DNA of 34,315 bases from Gracilaria caudata (Eukaryota; Rhodophyta; Florideophyceae; Gracilariales; Gracilariaceae): contig JASCIV010000179.1 in the NCBI GenBank assembly GCA_030374735.1, positions 1 to 34,315 of the forward strand, written 5' to 3'. This document shows positions 9,681 through 19,557 of this stretch, in pieces (within the stretch, counting starts at the first letter, position 1; every line of letters starts with the position of its first letter). Under the pieces are notes generated by a model. That model had not been told where the DNA came from and ran no database searches. It saw nothing but the letters and a program-made list of their open reading frames with translations. Made by a program: the position numbers and the translations under genes.

Positions 9681-11315
9681 TTACAGAAAGCCATCACCAC
9701 CATCGCAGCACAATTCCACATCAGATTCATTGTGATGTTGAAGCTCATATTCTTTGCGTTTCCTCTTCTTACCGGACCTTGTTTGGCTTTTTTCGGTGTT
9801 TCCTTCAAGTGGTCCCCTAATTCCTTTAGAGATGCGTACAGTAAGACGCATTCCCGGCCTTTTGAGCTTCCAGGAATTAATCGCATTTTCCCAGCTACAT
9901 ATGGCTCTTTTCATTGAAGGATGAAGAGTGATGGGGCTTCGTTCATTGTCCATGAAGGAAGCTGCACTTCCGAGGCCAACGAAAAAGCTGCTTACCTTTT
10001 CATCTGTTTTGTGACAAACTGACTTAACAGCGTCCGGGAAGGGTCTGATGTCGTCCAGATTACAATTTTGTTCAATCATATACGTCAATCTTCTTATCCT
10101 CGATTCCACAAAATTCTGCCACTCTCTGTATTCCTTTGCATCAATGGCCTTGACGTCAATGATCAAATAGAATGGGAAGCTATGGTCGAAGGGATACATT
10201 TCCACAAGCCGCAGAAGGCCTTCATCTACAGTAAGAGTGCTTCTCGTAACTTGTTCCATAATACGGCACGCGCGATCAAATTCTTTCATTACGACATTAT
10301 GAGTTGCCCGGCAAACATTGTAAGACGTATTCGTGAATGGACGAACAGGACAGATGATCTGCATCGGATTCTGATAGTATGCGCTTGGCGGCTTCCATCT
10401 GACCCAATTTGTCCACATCTCATCATACTTTTCGAATGTCATGCGAACGGGCCTCCATAGAGGAAAAGGAGCCCATTCCCAGGCTGCATAGGTCTTGAAG
10501 AATAGAGCTAGAAGTCGAATTCCAGAGTATCCTTCATACGTTTGACATATTCGTGCGGTCAGAATAGCCCACGAAATCCCGCCTAGATATCCATGCAAAC
10601 TGGAATAGATACAACGTCGTTTCGCCCAAAGCTTCACCACTCTTAAAACGGAGCAGAATGTATCATAGTTCGGGACACTGCGTATCATAGCTTGATCACT
10701 TCTGACTCCAGAAGCACTGCGACTTGTGCCCGGATCCACATCTTTCAAAAGTGAGTTATCCAGTACGTCCAGAGGGAAGGGAAGATAGGAAACAGCGAGA
10801 GGGGCACATTGCATATCCACATTAACACCGTCGAATAGAAAGCGAATCACAGGGGCATATGCATCTCGAAGAGCTACAATTTGTTCAACTTGTCCCGTGC
10901 TGTATAACATGTCGAGCATGCAAGTCCCGGAGTATCCATCACTTTGAAAACGACATGGGGGTAGGTTCGTAGGACCAAAGAAGTGTTGGCTTCTGGAAAC
11001 AAATATGGGGGTGAGCACGACAATATCCACATCAGATCCGGGGCCATCAACGCCTAGAGCGTGTGAACCAAATGAGAACACTCGTGAAAGCTGCTCAACA
11101 CGCTCTGGGAGCGGAATGTGAAACATTTGTGCAACATTTCGAACCCATTGTTGAGCAATTGTATTCAGAGAGCCGATCACCAAAGTTCGACGTGCACGTT
11201 CTTTATCCGACAAAGACCTTTGATGTTGTTCTAGGAAACTGAGAACCTTGCATCCCGTTCTGGTCTTCATAGAGGGAGCCACCCCAGGGTTTCCGTTCGA
11301 TTGAGCCAAGTTCAT
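9681..11315 (-). CDS. Canonical nuclear poly(A) polymerase
   Basis: This is a template-independent polymerase that adds poly(A) tails after mRNA cleavage. The 544-residue protein opens with a nucleotidyltransferase domain: FSFGSHALGVDGPGSDVDIV, with metal-binding D95 and D97. The third carboxylate is D167 in DGVNVDMQCAPLA. The central domain shows VVKLWAKRRCIYSSLHGYLG and GISWAILTARICQ, diagnostic of canonical rather than TRF4/GLD2-type enzymes. An RNA-binding region follows, ending in a basic KSQTRSGKKRKRKEYE tail that could be a nuclear localisation signal. D97 to D167 is 70 residues against about 52 in yeast Pap1, so there is an extra loop around 112-140 (GPTNLPPCRFQSDGYSG). All key residues are present. 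The start is the first ATG. It is divergent from the CUE-Smr gene with a 1.2-kb gap. Confidence 0.95.
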   Translation of the reverse strand: MNLAQSNGNPGVAPSMKTRTGCKVLSFLEQHQRSLSDKERARRTLVIGSLNTIAQQWVRNVAQMFHIPLPERVEQLSRVFSFGSHALGVDGPGSDVDIVVLTPIFVSRSQHFFGPTNLPPCRFQSDGYSGTCMLDMLYSTGQVEQIVALRDAYAPVIRFLFDGVNVDMQCAPLAVSYLPFPLDVLDNSLLKDVDPGTSRSASGVRSDQAMIRSVPNYDTFCSVLRVVKLWAKRRCIYSSLHGYLGGISWAILTARICQTYEGYSGIRLLALFFKTYAAWEWAPFPLWRPVRMTFEKYDEMWTNWVRWKPPSAYYQNPMQIICPVRPFTNTSYNVCRATHNVVMKEFDRACRIMEQVTRSTLTVDEGLLRLVEMYPFDHSFPFYLIIDVKAIDAKEYREWQNFVESRIRRLTYMIEQNCNLDDIRPFPDAVKSVCHKTDEKVSSFFVGLGSAASFMDNERSPITLHPSMKRAICSWENAINSWKLKRPGMRLTVRISKGIRGPLEGNTEKSQTRSGKKRKRKEYELQHHNESDVELCCDGGDGFL

Positions 11316-12509
11316 TTTCTCAATCCAGCGAAGCAGATTGATGATTTAGAAGGAGATACACGAATCTCTCAGGTTGTCCAAGAATTTGAAACTCAAAGAA
11401 GAAGGAACAAAACTCAGAAGCTACTTCCGCATATCTATGTGGATTATCGTCGTAGTGCGGGAGGTTAATTGTTAATGCAAACATCATGTTGAAACGTTGT
11501 GGTAGCGTTTCAACGGTAAGCTAGTTTAGATTCTTTCGTTCACAACTCATTTTACTTTCAAGAGGTAACGAGTACATCTAATGCTAGGAACCTCAAGAAC
11601 TCTGAATATAACGGACCATCCGTGTGCCGCTGTTCTCGCGTTGAGTGCTGAAGATGGTGCTTTGAGGATTTTACGGGCAAAATCGCCATTTGTTCCCATA
11701 CGAATTTTCGGCCATGGCATAATCATTATGCCGCATAAGCCGTTTTTGATATCTTCTGGAAACGATATTTACCCTCCTCCCAAGTGCCACACCCAAGGTA
11801 ATGTTCGTCACCTCTTTTACTTCTGAAGATGATAAACAAAGCTAAAAATCGGCCAGATTGTAATCGACATAACAGCTTTCAATGCCTGAAGTAAAGGGAA
11901 GTCTACAAATGTTAGGTTCTTTGTTACGATCATTCTTCTTCTTTATTGTGGACAGCAGCTTCTAATTACTAAGCTGCAGTAAAGCTTTCAAAGAAAGCTT
12001 TCTCTCTTTAGGAAGGCCAAAAACTTCTGTGGCACTTGTCTAATCAAACTTTGCACTGTACGCCTAGCAGAAGTTACGATCATTGCAAAGGATTTTGAAA
12101 TGCTTCACACTTTCCTTTCTTTGAATATGAAATCAAATTCCGTTTCTTAGTTAGACGGACGCGGTTAACGAGAAATACGCTTAGTACGTATTCTGGCACG
12201 TTCATATGGCTCCAGTGATGAAAAAAACCACAGCGCTTTCCCTAGAGACATACTCTAGTGTATATGTATTCTTTACTTTTCCTGCTCAGCGAGAAGAATT
12301 CGAGTTATTCACAACCACTCCTTCCGACTTTTTGAATCAGGCGATTCCTGCGAGACAAGTTGAAGAGTTCCTCCATGTTACTTAGACTTCAACTTCGCAC
12401 TTGCTCCATAGAATGCGCTTGTACGGTTTGTAGAAAGTGAACACTTGAATCTCGTCCTTTTCTTCCCGTTGAAATTCATGCCGTCTGTGATAACCATCTT
12501 CTACGAGCC
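11316..12509. other. 1.2-kb divergent intergenic region
   Basis: This region separates the poly(A) polymerase start (-) from the CUE-Smr start (+). A small plus-strand frame, 11581-11826 (81 codons, ATG), is AT-balanced and has no recognisable domain; I leave it uncalled. Two neighbouring perfect hairpins occur at 11955-12001 and are listed separately. Confidence 0.45.
11955..12001. repeat. Two adjacent perfect hairpins
   Basis: GCAGCTT (11955-11961) pairs with AAGCTGC (11971-11977). Four bases later AAAGCTTTC (11981-11989) pairs with GAAAGCTTT (11993-12001) across a 3-base loop. No gene ends nearby, so a transcription terminator is not implied. It may be a cis-regulatory element or the trace of a small inverted-repeat element. 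Confidence 0.4.
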
Positions 12510-13577
12510 ATGTCTCTTTCTAGGATTTCATTACTTCAAAACCGGCTTGGAAGCATGGGCTTCGGGAAAAACAAAGAAGCCCTTTTGCTCACGCATTTTC
12601 CCAGATGCTCCGAAGAAATCAAAAGTGTTCTGGAGTCGAAACATGGCAACTACGGCCTTGCGTACGATGAACTCGCATGCATAAATAGGAGGAAGAAGCT
12701 CAGTAGCTCATGGGATGAAGCAATGCAACGGGCTCAAAAAAGCACGGAAGGCTTCATAGAAGCTCTCGAACGGAGCTCCGGGAATCTTCATGAGTTCTGG
12801 AGCAGTCAATGGAATGGTTCCTATGAAGGTTTTTGTCGTGTCCGAGATGAACTCGCTGAGTTGCGAGAAATTGTGTTCCATGGCAACCCAGAAAAATCAA
12901 GGGAACAAGAAATACTTAGAAACCTGCTTAACAGGATGATTCGTTCGAATGCAAGAGAGTGGTTCGCGGTTTGGGGAGAGCTCGATCTCCATAGATTATC
13001 ACCAAATGATGCCGTTGATTCTTTACACAGATGTATTTGTACATGGATGTGGGACGAAGTTCGGATCATATCTGGCCAGAGGGCGCATAATGGGGATCAC
13101 GTTTCAAAAGGGGTTTTGTTTAACCTAGTACACAGCGTCACCGGTAGAGTGAAGCCAGATGAATCAAAGTTCGACAAAACCCGAATTGATGTTATAAACA
13201 ACACTCGGGTGTACATCCTGAAGAACGAAGTAGAGGTTTTGTTCTACTCAGATGGCGGCGCCCTTTACCTTAAAAGGACGGAAAATGCGCAGAGAGAGTA
13301 CTTGCAAAACTTAGAACGTCCTCTTCGCTCATCGCGCTCATCACGTCGGAAAAGTCGGGTTTCCGAAGTGGATGGAAAGTGGTTGAGAGGGAGTGAAATC
13401 GAGAAGCCGAAGCATTCTCTGCGTTCGTCTTTGAAAAAGCAAAAAATTCAGAGGACTACACGTACTCGTTCGTCGGCAAACAGTTGGAAATCGCCGGGCG
13501 AAACGCTATCCCCACGGCCTTTTAGGAGGTCACCAAGGCTTTCGAGGGCGATAACGAAGCCTCACCAGAAGGAATGA
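12510..13577 (+). CDS. CUE-like plus Smr-domain protein with basic tail
   Basis: The 355-residue protein has a CUE-like helical region at about 23-57 (LLTHFPRCSEEIKSVLES then GNYGLAYDELA). Charged helices follow, then a Smr domain from 156: GELDLHRLSPNDAVDSL, then VRIISGQRAHNGDHVSKGVL. Smr domains are nucleic-acid binders or endonucleases. CUE plus Smr is the layout of yeast Cue2 and animal N4BP2, which cut mRNA on stalled or collided ribosomes. By that analogy this may act in no-go decay; that is inference. The DLH motif (D159, H161) is kept, but the usual following Gly is Arg162, and the second loop reads SGQRAHNG rather than GxGxHS. The final 90 residues are strongly basic and Ser-rich and may bind RNA or DNA. 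The start is the first ATG; a second, in frame, is M16. The gene is complete. Confidence 0.75.
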   Translation: MSLSRISLLQNRLGSMGFGKNKEALLLTHFPRCSEEIKSVLESKHGNYGLAYDELACINRRKKLSSSWDEAMQRAQKSTEGFIEALERSSGNLHEFWSSQWNGSYEGFCRVRDELAELREIVFHGNPEKSREQEILRNLLNRMIRSNAREWFAVWGELDLHRLSPNDAVDSLHRCICTWMWDEVRIISGQRAHNGDHVSKGVLFNLVHSVTGRVKPDESKFDKTRIDVINNTRVYILKNEVEVLFYSDGGALYLKRTENAQREYLQNLERPLRSSRSSRRKSRVSEVDGKWLRGSEIEKPKHSLRSSLKKQKIQRTTRTRSSANSWKSPGETLSPRPFRRSPRLSRAITKPHQKE

Positions 13578-14620
13578 GTTTGCGATTTGCGAGGAACAGA
13601 CATTCCCCATAACGGCGAATGCACGATTAAGTTTACTGCATACGTTTGGTTAGCCACAATTAGAGAGAGAGAGAGAGACTCATCGGGATCCATTTTGTTG
13701 GTTACCCTTACACACGAGTTAACATTAAGTAGAGAACGTATTTGGTACTCCCAGTCTCGTGGTTGAATGAATGAAATGCCCTCGCACTAATCATACACGG
13801 TGTGCGGTCACAAGAGTGCGACGTTTCTTCGCTTTCTCTCTCTGTTTATGAGCACATTGAGCTTAATTACGACGTACTGCGGAGCACTTCTGTTGCAAAT
13901 GCGCTCTCTCATTAGTAAGGCCAGCATCTATTCAGGCCACTTTTTGATGATATCAACCACAAGTAGCGTTCCTACCCCCTCTGCGCTCACGAGGAGGCAA
14001 GCATAACCTTCTGGAATACGTTCTATTCAGGCATCTTAAAACATAATGCCCCACACTGTTCAGTACGCCTGGTCTGCAGTTGCACACCAGTCGTCTCTTC
14101 TGCAAGTATGATCCATGGGGATGCAAGGTCGGAGTATGCCCAATATACAGTCGGGATAAAGGGACCTCAGCTTCTCGTAAACCAACAACTTTCTCCAAGG
14201 ACGTTGGCAAAGCAGCCAACAAATGGTTCATCGCTTTACGATGGTTTAGAGATGAACCAGGCCTTGAGCCCAATGCGCTGCCTTCATCATCTCTATGCAA
14301 GGGCTATGCCCGCTCTTCGTTCGTAGACAGCTTTCTGCAGCAGTCTGGATGTGAACAAAATAGCTCGTAGCGACGCGCCTCTGCATTATCGTTCGATAAA
14401 GCTGAAAGTTTTATTTGTATAATGACTACAACTTCTGCCGTCCACACATCATAGATGTTCTGGTGATCCAGACCCCATCTCCAGTTTTTGTCCACACAAC
14501 CTGCTGGTTGGTGGGTCCCACTCGGGTTAAAATAACTTACAAGCCCCTCGAAAGGTAAAGATTATCCCGTCACGGAGGATTTGCTGATTATTGGAGGTAC
14601 GTGCTTGTTCAAATTATGCA
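13578..14620. other. 1-kb intergenic region with (AG)n tract
   Basis: No gene is recognised. Short frames such as 13800-14006 (+), 14080-14370 (+) and 13953-14300 (-) overlap one another and have no protein-like motifs. A 17-bp AG microsatellite lies at 13662-13678. The region must contain the 3' UTR of the CUE-Smr gene and the promoter of the dehydrogenase. Confidence 0.45.
13662..13678. repeat. (AG)n microsatellite, 17 bp
   Basis: This is an uninterrupted alternating AG run about 85 bp downstream of the CUE-Smr stop codon. Confidence 0.85.
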
Positions 14621-15757
14621 ATGAATACGTCCAATCCTAGCTTCATTGGTCCTAACGTTTCAATTGTTCGACTGTTCTTCATGTCCACGCGACAGGCACG
14701 AACACGAATACCAGTCATGTCCCTCAAGCAGAGCACAATTGTTATAACAGGGGCAACGCGGGGTATAGGGCGTGGTCTTGCTATCGGGTTTGGCGAAGCA
14801 GGTGGACACGTTATCATTACCGGTCGTACGGAAAAGGGACCGCTCTCGCTCGAGGCCACAGCGAAAAGTGTTCGTGAAGCAGGCGGCACTTGCGACTTTC
14901 ATGTTGTTGACCATGCCGATGATGATGCCGTTTCGTTGTTTTTCACCACTCTTAAACGAAGCTTACGAGAGCAGAACAGAACTCTAGATGTCTGGGTCAA
15001 CAACGCGTACTCAGGGGTGGAGTTCCTGCTAAAGAGTATGGACATTCCCCATTGGTTGAAGAGCGCTTCCGAACCTGAAGAGGAGGACTCAGAATCTGCA
15101 CCAGGTAAAGTATGGGATCTCATAAATGGTGTTGGTCTGCGGACAAACTATATCTGCGCAATTTACGCTGCTCGCATCATGGCTGATCAACGGAGAGGTG
15201 GTTTAATTGTTAACATTTCTTCTTGGGGAGGCCTGGTGTCCTTGTTCGACCCAGTTTATTGTATCGGGAAGGGTGGCATGGATCGACTTTCAGCGGAATT
15301 AGCCCAAGCTAGCCCCCCAAATGTGCGGTGTTTCACGTTGTATCCTGGTGTCGTTGGCACTGAGATGCTAATGGAAGCGATGAAAGTCTATGAAGCATCT
15401 GAAAACGGCGAGAATTCGGGTAGCACACCTGCGCCAATTCTGACTCAAAGCCAGTTTTGGAATGCTGAAACGCCTCTGTTCGTGGGTAGAGTGCTAGCTG
15501 CTATCGCATCAAGTGATAAACAAATGGTTGACTCGATGAATGGACGTATTGTAATCGCAGCCGAAGCCGCTCAACGGCTAAAGGTGAGCGACGAAAATGG
15601 ACATCGACCTCTCTCTGCACGCTCATTTCGTTATGCACTGCTACATGCGTTTCCAATTCTGCAGAGGACCTTTTTGCGTCATTGCATTCCAACATCTCTA
15701 TATGTGCCGTGGTGGTTGGTTCAAATGATAACAGGCTCTGTGAGAGTGTGGAAGTAA
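14621..15757 (+). CDS. Short-chain dehydrogenase/reductase, DHRS1-like
   Basis: This is an NAD(P)-dependent oxidoreductase of the classical SDR type, closest by eye to animal DHRS1. Numbering from the ATG at 14621, the Rossmann motif TGATRGIGRG starts near residue 43 and a cofactor-selecting Arg follows in IITGRTEKG. The NNAG motif appears as VNNAYSGVEF (about 126), the same NNAY variant as DHRS1. The active site is INGVGLRTNY, then VNISSWGG (Ser about 200) and PVYCIGKGG (Tyr 213, Lys 217). LYPGVVGTEML closes the core. A hydrophobic C-terminal stretch (TSLYVPWWLVQMITG) could touch a membrane. An in-frame ATG at 14717 (MSLKQSTIVI) sits where DHRS1 proteins usually begin and is an equally good start; the longer form would add a basic leader. 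The stop is 53 bp from the convergent COG7 stop. The substrate is unknown. Confidence 0.9.
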   Translation: MNTSNPSFIGPNVSIVRLFFMSTRQARTRIPVMSLKQSTIVITGATRGIGRGLAIGFGEAGGHVIITGRTEKGPLSLEATAKSVREAGGTCDFHVVDHADDDAVSLFFTTLKRSLREQNRTLDVWVNNAYSGVEFLLKSMDIPHWLKSASEPEEEDSESAPGKVWDLINGVGLRTNYICAIYAARIMADQRRGGLIVNISSWGGLVSLFDPVYCIGKGGMDRLSAELAQASPPNVRCFTLYPGVVGTEMLMEAMKVYEASENGENSGSTPAPILTQSQFWNAETPLFVGRVLAAIASSDKQMVDSMNGRIVIAAEAAQRLKVSDENGHRPLSARSFRYALLHAFPILQRTFLRHCIPTSLYVPWWLVQMITGSVRVWK

Positions 15758-15810
15758 TCCCTACTCGACTGCGGAGTAAGTGCTTTAGAAACTATTGGAT
15801 AACAAGTGAG

Positions 15811-18243
15811 TCACAGTGACACGCTAATACCTCTTAGTGCTGCGATTCGACGAGCAAGCTTCTTGTGGTCCAGGGTGCTGTAGCCCTCCACAGCCTGAAG
15901 GAAAGAGGCTCTTTCTGATTTCGCCTCAAGAAGCTTACAAATTAGGGCCATTTCGGGTGAAGGTGATACTCCCAGAGACGCAATCACATTGCATATATAA
16001 TCGACGTCCGTGGCCAACTGGCGAGTTCCGCCCTCTGATAGACGTGATAAGCTACCTATTCTCTCGACGTAAAACTCCATCGTTGCAATGGTGAGCACCG
16101 ATATCCACATCCCCGCAAACGAGAGCTCATCGTCAACACTACCGACACGTTTGCAGAACACGTATGGTGATTTCGGCATGGCGTAACGAGCATCTTCTTC
16201 GTCAGGGATGAATGGTTCGAGCTGCTGCGGAATGGTCATCAGATAGTCCGCCACTTCTGTTGCGTAGGACAAGGGAGAGCTTGATACACTGGCTAACATT
16301 TCATCATCGCCATCGACATTCCAGAAGTCTTCGACATTGAAGGCTTTGAAGCGGTCTTTGACCCCGTTGAACATGCTTTCGTACACGAGACGATGTACAA
16401 CATCAACTAGATCTTTGAAATCATTAGTGCTTTCCAGTTGTTCAAATTCAGAAACAGTTCTGTTGGTAAGCCCTGAATCGCGCACCAGCTCCCATACGAT
16501 GCCCGCTTCAGCAGGACTTGTTTCAGCCTGCGTCACAAACTGATGAATTCTTCTCTTCCTTGAAGCTTGCACAACTGACGCAACCTCTAACACGGGGGTG
16601 GCGGTTCCAACGGCTACAGCAAACAAAGATTCTTTTTTTCCGTCCCATTTCCTCTTAAGAATACTTGTGGATGTTAACAAGCGAAGAACATCGTTCATGT
16701 TAGTCCACTCATCGACGCTTTGCGCGCTAGATGGCATTTTAAGTACATCAATTATCCGTTTTGAAAATTCTGACGAAATGGCACTACTTGTTCTCTTCAT
16801 AACGTCAATCCCAATCCCGCAAGTACGCTCAGTTAGAGTTGACAAAGTGTTGTCGAGCAAATTCAAGGCTTCCTTGGACAAACGATCCACATCCTTGGCG
16901 ACAAGTCCGAGAAGGGGACGATATGTGTCTGCCCCGGATTCTGTTTGCAACGAACGGCTGACAGAGTCCAAAGCTGTGAGCTTTATGTTGCGTGCCAGTT
17001 TTCGAGCCCTTTGCGTGGATATTGAGGAGAAGTTATCCCAGAACTTTCGATAGGGAAGTAGGAGGGAAGAAATGGCGTCTCGTACAGCAAGCATAACTTC
17101 GTCATCCACATCCCGATTTTCCTCGTTCTCTTCTTCGACTTCTAGTACGTTGTCCACAACACTGGGTAGAAAAATGCGGCCGATTCTACCACTCGAGAAG
17201 ATGCTGCGGAGCGCAACCGAATAAAGATTGACATCAGCATTATCTCCGGGTTTTACGACGAGCGGAGGTGAAAGCCCACGCATGCTTTCAGATACCAACT
17301 CCGGTAGCACAATATCGCAGAGATCAGGGAATGCCTCTAAGAGCCATGTACGCTCCGCAACAAGCAAATCCTCGAGCTTGTCGTAGAAAGTCTGCAAAGC
17401 GCCATCAGATTTCAGAGAACAAAGGTTGGCCTCAAGGATTTGAGAACTACCCGGGTCGTTACCTTCATCATTGTCTTCTAAGAGTGCAGACCACGCTCTA
17501 GACCATAGACTTCGAACCTCGGCTGCACGAAGTGAACCGTATTGGGTGCGGAATGCATTCTCGCGCCCCGCATGGTCATAAACTATTCGTGCGTTCCGTG
17601 CCGCGGATGTGTTGCGTTGTTCCAGAGCACGTTGTAATTGCGGCTTTGCGAGTTGCTCTAGAGACGCATCTGCCTCATCGAGTTGAGTAACTCGAGAATT
17701 AAACTCTGAAATCTGTCGCAATGGGAGCAGTGACGTGCGAAGTTGAGAGACGAGATCCGCAGCCTGTACAAGATCAGCTCCATCTGCTGCTGAAGAAGCC
17801 AACAATGAGGACAGTCGATCTAGTAGAGTGTCAACAGTGACCGCAGTGCTGAGCAACTGAGCAGTGTCCTGCACGCGACGGACAACTGTGTCGGCATCGG
17901 CAATAGTCTTAACGCTAGAGACGACCGAAGTCTCAACGCCGGCCACTCTTTCCCCTACGCCATCAACGCTGGTGCGCAGTGTGGTGGCTCGTTGGCGGAC
18001 ACGCTCCGTCTCCCGTACGACCCATGGGATTGCGGCCAGAGAAGACTTGAGAGATTGATCTAGTGTTGAGTGTGCGTCTCGAATAGCATCGTTTGTGGCA
18101 TCAAGTAGCTGACTTAACGGAGGGCTGCTCTGAGACGCATGTGCGTGAGATAAGACAGCATTCAACCATGTTGAAGGATGGAATGAATCAGGGTCCAAGT
18201 CGAACTCATGAGATCGAGGCAGGGGAGCATCAACCGAAGCCAT
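15811..18243 (-). CDS. COG7: Conserved oligomeric Golgi complex subunit 7
   Basis: COG7 is a subunit of lobe B of the COG tether, which captures retrograde vesicles at the Golgi and keeps glycosyltransferases in place. The 810-residue frame starts DPDSFHPSTWLNAVL, then IPWVVRETERVRQRATTL and a heptad-rich N-terminal third. LPLRQISEFNSRVTQLDEA and LEQLAKPQLQRALEQRN match the order of segments in animal and plant COG7. The rest is helical with conserved-looking blocks such as VDYICNVIASLGVSP near the C terminus. The first ATG is at 18243 (MASVDAPLPR); an upstream extension to 18333 has only a GTG start. Length is close to the roughly 770-830 residues usual for the family. There is no signal or membrane segment, as expected for a peripheral cytosolic protein. 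The call rests on order and character of segments, not on a catalytic motif. Confidence 0.85.
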   Translation of the reverse strand: MASVDAPLPRSHEFDLDPDSFHPSTWLNAVLSHAHASQSSPPLSQLLDATNDAIRDAHSTLDQSLKSSLAAIPWVVRETERVRQRATTLRTSVDGVGERVAGVETSVVSSVKTIADADTVVRRVQDTAQLLSTAVTVDTLLDRLSSLLASSAADGADLVQAADLVSQLRTSLLPLRQISEFNSRVTQLDEADASLEQLAKPQLQRALEQRNTSAARNARIVYDHAGRENAFRTQYGSLRAAEVRSLWSRAWSALLEDNDEGNDPGSSQILEANLCSLKSDGALQTFYDKLEDLLVAERTWLLEAFPDLCDIVLPELVSESMRGLSPPLVVKPGDNADVNLYSVALRSIFSSGRIGRIFLPSVVDNVLEVEEENEENRDVDDEVMLAVRDAISSLLLPYRKFWDNFSSISTQRARKLARNIKLTALDSVSRSLQTESGADTYRPLLGLVAKDVDRLSKEALNLLDNTLSTLTERTCGIGIDVMKRTSSAISSEFSKRIIDVLKMPSSAQSVDEWTNMNDVLRLLTSTSILKRKWDGKKESLFAVAVGTATPVLEVASVVQASRKRRIHQFVTQAETSPAEAGIVWELVRDSGLTNRTVSEFEQLESTNDFKDLVDVVHRLVYESMFNGVKDRFKAFNVEDFWNVDGDDEMLASVSSSPLSYATEVADYLMTIPQQLEPFIPDEEDARYAMPKSPYVFCKRVGSVDDELSFAGMWISVLTIATMEFYVERIGSLSRLSEGGTRQLATDVDYICNVIASLGVSPSPEMALICKLLEAKSERASFLQAVEGYSTLDHKKLARRIAALRGISVSL

Positions 18244-19557
18244 CTTCCGTGTGTTGACATTTCTTGTGAAGCGTAGGCACTGCGGACTAGACTGGAAAAG
18301 AAACCTGCTTGATGACGGCGTCAGCCGCACCACCGGAAGCGAAATGGTTGCCTTTTACTCCACTTCGCCACTTGTCAAGAAAACTCTTGAGAATTGAACA
18401 ACAGGTGACTTTTCTCACTTTCAAAAGTGCTTTTGGAAAACGAAAAAAGCGTGGAAAATATTCTGTATTTGAAATCCAACGGAATAAGCATGCAGAAGAG
18501 ATAATTCTCTATTGCGATGTCATGGCTAAGCCTGAGCCCTCGAGATTACAAGCAAGGGGTAAGAGGGTTAATGCACGGGAACTCACGAGGGAACGCTACC
18601 CTTGGGTAAGCTTCGCGCAAGGGCAATCAACGTTTCTTGTTGTTCAACCCCGAATCAGTTCAGGTCTCGATTGAAAATCGGAAAGTCGGAATTCAAGGAG
18701 TCTCCTCGGAGAAGTATCTACATCGCCGCCTTCACAGCGTTACTGCGAAACTGGGGGTATCATATCCGTGAAATGGGTCCTTTCCTGATTTCGCAGGTTG
18801 TTTTGATGGCGTTTTTCGCTCTTCTCATGTTTGAGTCATACGCTAGTATTTAAGGCTTAAGGTGTGCTTGTGACAACATTCGTTGGTTAGAACAAATGCA
18901 TGTTGACCACTGGATATCATTCCTAATCGAAGATATAATCTACCTATTGAGTACTAGTCTCATGTCCGGGTGCCACTTTTCGTGATGGCGCAATGCTGGT
19001 CAAGCAACCACGTTCCTCGTGTTTGATACGTCCGGCTGCGACAGTTATATGGTTGTGGTTTCAGTTTTCGTCTATCTCTTCGTTTTCAAATCAGATTGAC
19101 GCTCAGACAACGGGCTTGTGAGCAGAAGCTCCAGCTCAGCGCATGAGCGGTACAGGATAGCTTAATTTCATTTTGCTGGGATTCGCTTTTTGTTTTGTGT
19201 GCTGAGGAAACATTCTTGCAAGCAAGTTGACTCATAGTGTTTTACTGCTTGTCTCCCCCTATTAAACGCCTATAGGTATACATTACAGAAGGTGGACCCC
19301 GTCACGTTTCAGCAGGCTTGCGCAGGCGCAACTGACAGCTTGGTTCTGTCCTCGTGTCGAATACCGGTGAGAATAATCCAAAGCGTCACCGCCACAGCTA
19401 ACGGCTGAGAACCACAGTAGATGTGATACAATCTTATTTACATCAATACAATTGATGTTGTATGCACATACAAAAGACAAAACTGAATGATATGATAAAA
19501 AGGAAACGTTACACTCAAAGGAAGGAAACTCCCCGAACATCCAAGAGCTGGTACGTG
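18244..19557. other. 1.3-kb intergenic region with one doubtful small frame
   Basis: A plus-strand frame with ATG at 18312 runs to 18674 (120 codons; MTASAAPPEAKWLPF at the start). It is basic and has no known domain. It overlaps the 5' region of COG7 on the opposite strand, so it may just be 5' leader DNA. Nothing else is recognised. The 19283-19540 minus frame lies just downstream of the DUF1838 gene and is likely 3' UTR. Confidence 0.4.

Noticed and set aside
18312..18674. Small plus-strand frame divergent from COG7
   Set aside because: 120 codons, basic, no domain, and it overlaps the COG7 leader. Evidence is too weak for a gene call.
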